From Deltaproteobacteria bacterium (GTDB lineage Bacteria; Desulfobacterota; GWC2-55-46): a stretch of 64,000 nt of DNA. The translations under genes were made by a program, and so were the position numbers. The notes beneath the pieces are model-generated. The model made no database searches and had not been told where the DNA came from. It saw nothing but the letters and a program-made list of their open reading frames with translations. Shown here in pieces: positions 58,750 through 64,000 of the stretch. The stretch is taken from assembly GCA_016234935.1 (NCBI GenBank), contig JACRNL010000015.1, positions 1-64,000 of the forward strand. The letters run 5' to 3'. Within the stretch, counting starts at the first letter, position 1; each line of letters opens with the position of its first letter.

Positions 58750-60102
58750 TCAAAAATTCATACTCCTTATAAACTCCCGCTCAAAGTTTGCGCTGCCGGA
58801 GAGCGAAACATACTTCGCTTTTGCGGCTGTCTCCTCGGCCTCTTTCTTTTTTTCTTCAGAGCCGAGGCATAGAGCGGCGCCTTCGAGCGCGGCATCCCCC
58901 ATGAACCGCACCCTGCCGTTCCAATCCTTTTCAAGAAGCCCTATGGTCTCAAGCGCCGTTGGATTTATGTTTGACCCGAAGGCGCCGGCAAGGTAGACGG
59001 CCTCGACCTCTGCCGCGCTTACGTCCGCCTTTTTAAGGAGAATGGCGATACCGGCGCGTATGGCCGCCTTCGCGGTCTGAAGCGACCTGACGTCGCCTTG
59101 TGAAAGCGTTATCTCTCCGGCAGGGCCTTTAGAAAGGACAACGGCGTTGCCCTCCGGCGCCTCTTTAATTTTGCTTGAAAGGTTCGTATGGACTTCGCCG
59201 GCGTTTTTTATCCTGCCGGTCTTTTCTATCAGCCCTGCTTTTATAAGCTCAGAGACGGCCTCGATAAGACCGGAGCCGCAGATGCCCCTTGCCCCCACCG
59301 AGCCTATCACGTCAAGCGCAAGGCTGTCGCCCGTTATCCTCACGCCCTTTATGGCGCCATTTTGCGCGGTCATGCCGCATTTGACGCCGCCGCCTTCAAA
59401 CGCAGGGCCTGCCGCCGCGGACGCGGCGTAAAGCGTCCCGCCGACGCAAAGGATAATCTCACTATTAGTACCGATATCTATTAAAAGCGCGGTTTTAGCG
59501 GTCTTATTCAAGCCCAGCGACAGCGCGGCGGCAACGGCGTCTCCGCCGACGAACGCGCCGATTAGGGGAAAGGCATAAAAAAGCGCGCCGTCTCCGGCGT
59601 CAAAGCCGACATCCCGCGCCGCAAGCCGCCTTGCCTCTTTAAAGGCAGGTTTATAAGGAACCCTTGCAAGCGGCTCAGGCGAGATATTAAGAAGGATATG
59701 CTCCATCACGGAGTTGCCCGCCGCGGATATCTCCCTGACAAGGCTGCTTCTGCCGCCTGTCAGCGCGTGGGTCAGGCCGTTGCAGGCCTCGACAACCGCT
59801 CGCGATATTTCGGGAAGAACTTTAGGGTCTTTGCTTATAGCTGTAATGCGGGAGATTACATCCGCTCCCCATTTGGACTGGGGGTTAGGCGCGGAAAGTG
59901 CGGAAAGCGTCTCACCAGAGGATAAATCCACAAGCCCCGCCGCAATGGTCGTCGTGCCTATGTCAAAGGCAATGCCAACGCGCGCGTTTAAGGATGGCTT
60001 TGTCAATTCGCCGGTTGGCAGGGCGCCTGTTTTATATTTTTTATTCACTCTCTGAGTTGAACCTGACCAGCGCCTGCCAGCCGCGAAGCTGCGCATACTC
60101 AT
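58750..60102 (-). CDS. Corrinoid-protein activator-like ATPase (ASKHA, DUF4445), lacking the ferredoxin domain
   Basis: The 450-residue protein has the ASKHA ATPase motifs: phosphate-1 VGIAFDIGTTTIAAGLVDLS, phosphate-2 ALLIDIGTNSEIILC, and GAFGSNINPTALETIGLL, plus GARGICGSGLIEAVSELI, all typical of RACo-like DUF4445 proteins that reductively reactivate corrinoid methyltransferases (acetyl-CoA pathway or methyl-transfer). Full-length homologues are usually above 600 residues with an N-terminal [2Fe-2S] domain; here the N-terminus is a short unrelated leader, and it coincides with the edge of the AT-rich insertion at 60.1-61.3 kb. It may have been cut by it or may belong to the short subgroup. 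The ATG overlaps the stop of the 62-residue gene. Confidence 0.85.
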   Translation of the reverse strand: MSMRSFAAGRRWSGSTQRVNKKYKTGALPTGELTKPSLNARVGIAFDIGTTTIAAGLVDLSSGETLSALSAPNPQSKWGADVISRITAISKDPKVLPEISRAVVEACNGLTHALTGGRSSLVREISAAGNSVMEHILLNISPEPLARVPYKPAFKEARRLAARDVGFDAGDGALFYAFPLIGAFVGGDAVAAALSLGLNKTAKTALLIDIGTNSEIILCVGGTLYAASAAAGPAFEGGGVKCGMTAQNGAIKGVRITGDSLALDVIGSVGARGICGSGLIEAVSELIKAGLIEKTGRIKNAGEVHTNLSSKIKEAPEGNAVVLSKGPAGEITLSQGDVRSLQTAKAAIRAGIAILLKKADVSAAEVEAVYLAGAFGSNINPTALETIGLLEKDWNGRVRFMGDAALEGAALCLGSEEKKKEAEETAAKAKYVSLSGSANFEREFIRSMNF

Positions 60103-60287
60103 TCTCTTACATGTTTGCGAATTGAACTCTCAATTGCTTGAAACCAATCTATATAATCACCTACCGAATCTTCAACTAACAATATCTCTTCCCTGGTGAG
60201 GTCACGTTCTAAAAGTTGATTAGCGACTTCTTGCATATCACTAACTTTTATCGAATAGATAATTCTGTCATTATCGTCATTTTTCAT
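60099..60287 (-). CDS. Hypothetical 62-residue acidic protein
   Basis: Begins MKNDDNDRIIYSIKVSDMQE and ends SIRKHVRE; a mixed helical sequence with the acidic stretch EEILLVEDSVGDYIDWF. It has a good ribosome-binding site (AAGGAG seven bases upstream). It is AT-rich, within the restriction-modification remnant. The size and context suggest an antitoxin or accessory gene; no family is recognised. Confidence 0.65.
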   Translation of the reverse strand: MKNDDNDRIIYSIKVSDMQEVANQLLERDLTREEILLVEDSVGDYIDWFQAIESSIRKHVRE

Positions 60288-60317
60288 TGCTTCTCCTTAT
60301 AAAAAATCAATACATAT

Positions 60318-61039
60318 TTATTGATGAAAAATGTTCTGACGATGCCATTGAATTGCATTGTGATGCGGATAGATTTCACTTTTGCGCGGTAAAAGTATTT
60401 TCGTACTTTTGGTCGAATATGTTCGAATGAATTCATAATCCCCAAGTCTGCCAAAATCTGATGGCAAGGAATGAGCTTTTGATGAAACCTGAATCGTATA
60501 ATCATCTCGCAATGTTAACCAACCAATATCGAAAACCCAATGATGTAGGCGACACAATGCTAACCCATTCCAAATATCATCGCGCCCCAGAGAACTATGG
60601 GGAACAATATGGGCGGCTTCAACCTCCCACGATAAAGAATCAGGCGAATTGATTTTCATTCCGCAAATAGCACATTTACAATCGTATGCTTCAATAACTG
60701 CTTGACGAAATCCTCTCGTTCGTATGGCAGATTCTATAGTTACCTTGACAACTTTCTTTCCCTTATCAAATGGATTGTAATTTTCTGGCCTTGGAGATTC
60801 GCCAAGCTTCTTTACAATCTTCTGAACTTCGTAGGATTTAGTTGGTAAAGAGTTTTTTCTCGCAAAGGTTGATGCTCATTTAAGCCAAAGTCCTTTGCTA
60901 TTTCATCAACGAGTTCTTGTCCAACGCCAAACTCTTTGATAACGCCGCCATGTTTCAGCAATGCTCGAAGCAAAGCTTGCTCAACTTGCTTCCGTGTCGG
61001 CATATCAAACTGCTCAAGCATTTTACTTTCGTAACTCAT
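60318..61039 (-). pseudogene. HNH restriction endonuclease, disrupted
   Basis: Two frames of one former gene. The 5' part (61039-60812, about 75 residues) reads MSYESKMLEQFDMPTRKQVE and a winged-helix-like LLRALLKHGGVIKEFGV. The 3' part is in another frame (open from about 60875 to 60318 with no start codon), giving PTKSYEVQKIVKKL, RTRGFRQAVIEAYDCKCAIC, and the HNH core VEAAHIVPHSSLGRDD with LALCRLHHWVFDIG. The central part is missing, so an internal deletion with frameshift near 60860-60890 is likely. The HNH nuclease core (AAHI, N, H) is intact but is probably not translated with its DNA-binding half. Confidence 0.75.
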
Positions 61040-61047
61040 TGCTATCC

Positions 61048-61239
61048 TTAATTCAACTGAAGTTCCTTTGAGATCGGCTCAAACCAGCCGACGTATTCGT
61101 CGGGATGGAGGCCGCCGTAGGTGTTTTTACGGCTGTCGGCATAAGGCGGAGAGGTAAAAATCAAATCAACGGAATTGCCTTTGACTCCTTTCAACTCCTC
61201 TTTGCAATCGCCAAGCATCAGGCTGGTTGAAATCTTCAT
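61048..61239 (-). pseudogene. Truncated DNA methyltransferase (N4/N6 type)
   Basis: Starts MKISTSLMLGDCKEELKGVK and has the catalytic motif IV DLIFTSPPYADSRKNTYGG followed by LHPDEYVGWFEPISKEL, the pattern of site-specific DNA methyltransferases. It then stops at residue 63, while intact enzymes have about 250-330 residues. With the broken HNH gene next to it, it is the relic of a restriction-modification system. The lost methyltransferase would make a functional nuclease lethal, consistent with both being inactive. Confidence 0.8.
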
Positions 61240-61268
61240 ATAAAACTCCTTAGGGGTCGGCACGAATC

Positions 61269-62846
61269 TCAGAAGCTCTTGGCCGACGGGACGCTTGAGA
61301 GGAGATACTTCAGGTCCTCGTCGTCGAACTGGAAGCCCAGGCCGAAGTAGCCTGACTGGACGCCCTTCTTGTTTATGAAGTCGTCGTAGCCGGCCACAAG
61401 GTAAAAGTATTTATTCAGCGATACGGCCGCCCCGGCCTTCAGGTGCGGGTTGGTCTTGCTGCCGAAGTTAGTCGTCTTCTGGTTGAAGTCAAAGGCCTCA
61501 AGCGAGAGTTTGAGCCTGTCGCTCAGCATATAGTAGTCTATCCCCGCGCCGCCGGTAGACTCGATGATGCCGCCCCTGACGACCACGCTCTTAAACCTCT
61601 TGGCTATCTGCGCGCTGAACTTTATCGTGTTCGTCCTTACGCCGTCCGTAGTCGTGGTCGTGCCGCCCGAGGTCGTGATGGTGTGCTGCTCCGTCTTTAA
61701 TTTACCCCTGGGATCGTCGATTATCTCGAGTAGATAATATTTATCCGCCTTCGGCTGGACCTTGAGGGAAAAATAGCTCTTCGTGTTCTTCTCGTCCGCC
61801 AGGAACTCCGACCTGAAGCCGACGATCGTGCGTATGTTCTCGGCCCTGTCCAGGTAGCTGTTGACGCCCTTTATGGTCTTCGTGAGGTTGTCGTGGATGG
61901 CGGGGTCGTTAATGAGTTTGCCGAGCGTGCCCTCGCCCCTGTTTATCTTGCCGGTAATGGACCCAAGAGAGTCCATGGTCTCCCTGACCTGCGGGCCGAC
62001 GTCTTTGGTCAGCTTGTTTATGTTGTCCATGGCCTCTTGCAGCTTGACCGCCGCCACCTTCAGGTTCGCCACGCCGTCTTTCAGGTCTCCCCTGTTCTCG
62101 TCAATGAGCCTGTTCAGGTTTGCGGAGGTGTTCGTAAAAGCCTCGTTCATGCTCCTTACGGCGTCCTGCAGCTCCTTTGATATCCGCGGGCCGTCGGTTT
62201 TCACCATGCCCGTAAACTCATCGAGGTTTGACATGATCCTGCCGAACCTCTCGTCGTTGGCGGCAACGAGGCGGTCTACCCTGAATGAGATGTTCTCTAT
62301 GTTCTTGATGATGTTTTTAAGGGTCGTCTCCCCCTCCGGGCCGCCCAGGACGTGGCTCATCGTCTCCGTGACCTTCTTTATGTCAATGGCCACGTCGCTC
62401 AGGATGGTCATGAGCTTGTCCATGTCGGCGTATGAAATCGTGCGCGTGATCTCGTCGCCGTCTTTAAGCGGCGGCGCGTTCGGCGAGCCGGGAATAAGCT
62501 CAAGATACTTTTCGCCCAGCAACCCCTTTGTCGTGAGGACGGCCGAAAAATCCCTGCCCAGCTTCACATCGGGCCTTATATGGAGCGTCAGATACGCCCT
62601 GCTGCCCCTTAGCTCTATGACCTTGACCTTGCCTATCTCTACGCCGGCCACACGCACGGAGGCGTCTTTATCGAGGCCGGAGGCTGAGGCGAAGCTGACG
62701 TAAAGGGTATAGCCCTCCTCGCGCCCGAAACTTATGCCCCCGATACGGAGCGACATGTAGACGAGTATCAGGATGCCCGCAAGGACAAAGAGTCCCACCT
62801 TTGCCTCTGCGCTGAGATTTAAAAGCCCTGGTTTTTTAGGTTCCAT
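61269..62846 (-). CDS. mlaD: MCE-domain lipid-transport protein, MlaD-like, with C-terminal beta-rich domain
   Basis: 525 residues: one N-terminal TM (VGLFVLAGILILVYMSL), an MCE domain (about 45-125: YTLYVSFASASGLDKDASVR, VAGVEIGKVKVIEL, KGLLGEKYLELIPG), a long helical coiled-coil region (about 155-330, including NRLIDENRGDLKDGVANLKV) and a C-terminal region of about 160 residues rich in beta strands (AQIAKRFKSVVVRGGIIEST, YFYLVAGYDDFINKKGVQSG). It is probably a periplasm-spanning tunnel for phospholipid traffic, with the tail possibly touching the outer membrane. It is more than twice the size of E. coli MlaD. Confidence 0.92.
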   Translation of the reverse strand: MEPKKPGLLNLSAEAKVGLFVLAGILILVYMSLRIGGISFGREEGYTLYVSFASASGLDKDASVRVAGVEIGKVKVIELRGSRAYLTLHIRPDVKLGRDFSAVLTTKGLLGEKYLELIPGSPNAPPLKDGDEITRTISYADMDKLMTILSDVAIDIKKVTETMSHVLGGPEGETTLKNIIKNIENISFRVDRLVAANDERFGRIMSNLDEFTGMVKTDGPRISKELQDAVRSMNEAFTNTSANLNRLIDENRGDLKDGVANLKVAAVKLQEAMDNINKLTKDVGPQVRETMDSLGSITGKINRGEGTLGKLINDPAIHDNLTKTIKGVNSYLDRAENIRTIVGFRSEFLADEKNTKSYFSLKVQPKADKYYLLEIIDDPRGKLKTEQHTITTSGGTTTTTDGVRTNTIKFSAQIAKRFKSVVVRGGIIESTGGAGIDYYMLSDRLKLSLEAFDFNQKTTNFGSKTNPHLKAGAAVSLNKYFYLVAGYDDFINKKGVQSGYFGLGFQFDDEDLKYLLSSVPSAKSF

Positions 62847-62908
62847 AATATTGTTGCCGGCTTCCGGCTATCGGTAAAGGCGCCGCATGGCCGTTGTTTT
62901 CTGTTTTT

Positions 62909-63655
62909 TCAATAGACCTTTATCGGCCCCTCGGCCCGGCCCTCAAGGAACTGCCTCAGGATGGGATTTGAGTTTTGCTTCATCTCGCCGACCGTGCCCT
63001 CGGCGATGATCCTTCCCTCGTGCAGCATGGCTATCTTGTCCGCGATCTTATAGGTGAACGGTATGTCGTGCGTAATCAGGATGTACGTCGTATTAAGCGC
63101 GCGCTGGGTGTCGAGAACGAGGTCCGCCACCGAGTCGCTCATTATCGGGTCAAGCCCCGTCGTCGGCTCGTCAAAAAGGACTATCTCCGGGTCCATGACA
63201 ATGGCCCTGGCAAGGCCGACCCTCTTTTTCATGCCGCCGCTGAGTTCCGAAGGCATCATGTCCTCAACGCCCACAAGGCCAACGCGCCTGAGCTTTTCTA
63301 CTACGGTCTTCATGATGTCCGCGTCATGCAGGTCCGTATGTTCCATTAAGGGGAAGCCGACGTTTTCGCCGACGGTCATGGAATCAAAGAGCGCCGCGCC
63401 CTGAAATAGCATGCCGAAACGCTTTCTGACCTCGTTCAATTCGCTCTCCTTAAGAGCGGTGATCTCAATATCGTCAAGGAGTATCCTGCCGGAGTCCGGC
63501 CTCAAAAGCCCTATTATGTGCTTTATGAGGACGCTTTTTCCCTCTCCGCTTCTGCCGATTATGACGGTTATCTTTCCTTTTTCAACTTCGAGGTTCGTGC
63601 CGTCAAGCACCTTCTTGCTGTTAAAGGATTTTTTCAAATCTATAATTTTTATCAT
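62909..63655 (-). CDS. mlaF: Mla phospholipid transporter ATP-binding protein
   Basis: The 248-residue ATPase has Walker A IGRSGEGKSVLIKHIIGLL (note E in place of the usual S/C at the centre, typical of MlaF), FGMLFQGAALFDSMTVGENV, signature LSGGMKKRVGLARAI, Walker B VLFDEPTTGLDPI and ITHDIPFTYKIAD. It forms the ABC core with MlaE to move lipid between the membranes. It is 62 bp upstream of mlaD. Confidence 0.95.
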   Translation of the reverse strand: MIKIIDLKKSFNSKKVLDGTNLEVEKGKITVIIGRSGEGKSVLIKHIIGLLRPDSGRILLDDIEITALKESELNEVRKRFGMLFQGAALFDSMTVGENVGFPLMEHTDLHDADIMKTVVEKLRRVGLVGVEDMMPSELSGGMKKRVGLARAIVMDPEIVLFDEPTTGLDPIMSDSVADLVLDTQRALNTTYILITHDIPFTYKIADKIAMLHEGRIIAEGTVGEMKQNSNPILRQFLEGRAEGPIKVY

Positions 63656-63675
63656 AATATCATACCAACTATCAA

Positions 63676-63701
63676 CTTACCTTTCTTGAAAGAAAGGTAA
63701 G
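63676..63701. repeat. Hairpin before mlaF
   Basis: CTTACCTTTCTTGAAAGAAA GGTAAG: perfect inverted repeat, related in sequence to the long hairpin at 37248-37289, and followed by CCAAAGAACTTTAAT, which also occurs near 33844. Confidence 0.65.
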
Positions 63702-63732
63702 CCCAAAGAACTTTAATATTCCCTTCAACCAA

Positions 63733-63886
63733 CAGGTTGCTAAAAAACTTTACTTTTATGCAGGCTGCTCAAAAACGTCCAGATGCAAGGCGACAAGGAG
63801 CGAAGAATGAGACGTGCTTTTGGGCACGTCGCAATGATGAGCGACGAAGGCAACGCCGCAGATGGGCGTTTTTCAGCAGCCTGCTA
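63733..63886. repeat. R1 dispersed repeat, complete copy after mlaE
   Basis: On the minus strand opens TAGCAGGCTGCTGAAAAACG, the TAG being the mlaE stop codon, and closes AGTTTTTTAGCAACCTG. An inner GCAGGCTGCTCAAAAACG lies at 63761-63778. It shares the long-stem layout of the copies at 20253 and 56567. Confidence 0.85.
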
Positions 63887-64000
63887 AGCCATCATGGAGG
63901 ACATGATATAGTCCGATGTCAGGATCATGACGCTGGCAAGGACGACCGAGCTCGTGGCGGATTTGCCCACCCCTTCGGCGCCCCCTGTGGTGTTAAATCC
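63884..64000 (-). CDS. mlaE: Mla phospholipid transporter permease, C-terminal part
   Basis: Only the last 38 residues are in the window: GFNTTGGAEGVGKSATSSVV, then LASVMILTSDYIMSSMMA. The GGAxGVGxATTxSVV stretch and the terminal hydrophobic helix are diagnostic of MlaE/YrbE permeases. The 5' end lies beyond position 64000. The order mlaE-mlaF-mlaD matches the usual operon, here split by an R1 repeat. Confidence 0.93.
   Translation of the reverse strand, partial: GFNTTGGAEGVGKSATSSVVLASVMILTSDYIMSSMMA

Overview
The window looks like a chromosomal segment of a Gram-negative, probably anaerobic or microaerophilic bacterium. Evidence for this is an Mla lipid-transport operon, lipoproteins and TonB-independent envelope exporters, an ABC-exported O-antigen type locus, a flavodiiron protein, and a RACo-like corrinoid-activating ATPase. 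The set of conserved genes (gpmI, rlmH, rsfS, nadD in a row; sigma-54 promoters; long-form RmlA) fits the Nitrospirota/Desulfobacterota neighbourhood, but I cannot fix the taxon from sequence alone. Most of the DNA is GC-rich, with AT-richer patches at about 16.3-18.0 kb (methyltransferase and sulfotransferase) and 60.1-61.3 kb (restriction-modification remnant).

Layout. 0-1 kb: a broken tyrosine-integrase gene beside the tmRNA gene, a typical island-integration scar. 1-6 kb: flavodiiron protein, smpB (the tmRNA partner), an RseC-like membrane protein and a chemoreceptor. 6-23.8 kb: one long minus-strand surface-polysaccharide operon. It covers GDP-mannose synthesis, an epimerase, three GT4 glycosyltransferases, a GT2/coiled-coil/sulfotransferase fusion, a sugar aminotransferase, a methyltransferase, a PAPS-type sulfotransferase, Wzt/Wzm export, APS kinase and RmlA/RmlB/RmlC-like dTDP-sugar genes. 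A promoter sits at its 5' end at about 23.8 kb. The combination of APS kinase with two sulfotransferase-type proteins suggests a sulfated polysaccharide. 24-27.5 kb: a divergent GT2 and a second chemoreceptor with a near-consensus sigma-54 promoter. 28-34 kb: rsmB, a zinc-ribbon protein, gpmI, an NTF2-like protein, rlmH, rsfS, nadD. 34-37 kb: a ResB-like protein, a CaCA antiporter and an Ala/Lys-rich secreted protein, flanked by a long inverted repeat. 37-52 kb: metallophosphoesterase, MenA/UbiA prenyltransferase, COG2509 flavoprotein, TrmJ-like methyltransferase, a large modular lipoprotein, cold-shock protein, an MFS/spermidine-synthase fusion, a PilZ protein, a 43-residue membrane peptide, a sigma-54 activator, and an IPT/TIG membrane protein. 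52-58.6 kb: DoxX, ArfB and a TetR-controlled ABC/HlyD/TolC-type tripartite exporter. 58.7-64 kb: the corrinoid-activator-like ATPase, a decayed restriction-modification remnant, and mlaD-mlaF-mlaE (mlaE runs off the end).

The most unusual property is the density of small dispersed repeats. One family of GC-rich palindromes (core TTGAACCCCTTCAAGGGG and TCACGCCC variants) lies not only between genes but in frame inside at least seven protein-coding genes, adding peptides such as LNPFKG, GVTPFKG and GVEP. A second family (core CGATAGAAACATTCGAGGGC) forms part of a lipoprotein signal peptide and supplies ribosome-binding sites. A third (ends CAGGCTGCTGAAAAA) begins exactly at the stop codon of four genes. 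This resembles, as a parallel and not a homology claim, the Rickettsia palindromic elements, and is my best candidate for an undescribed system here.
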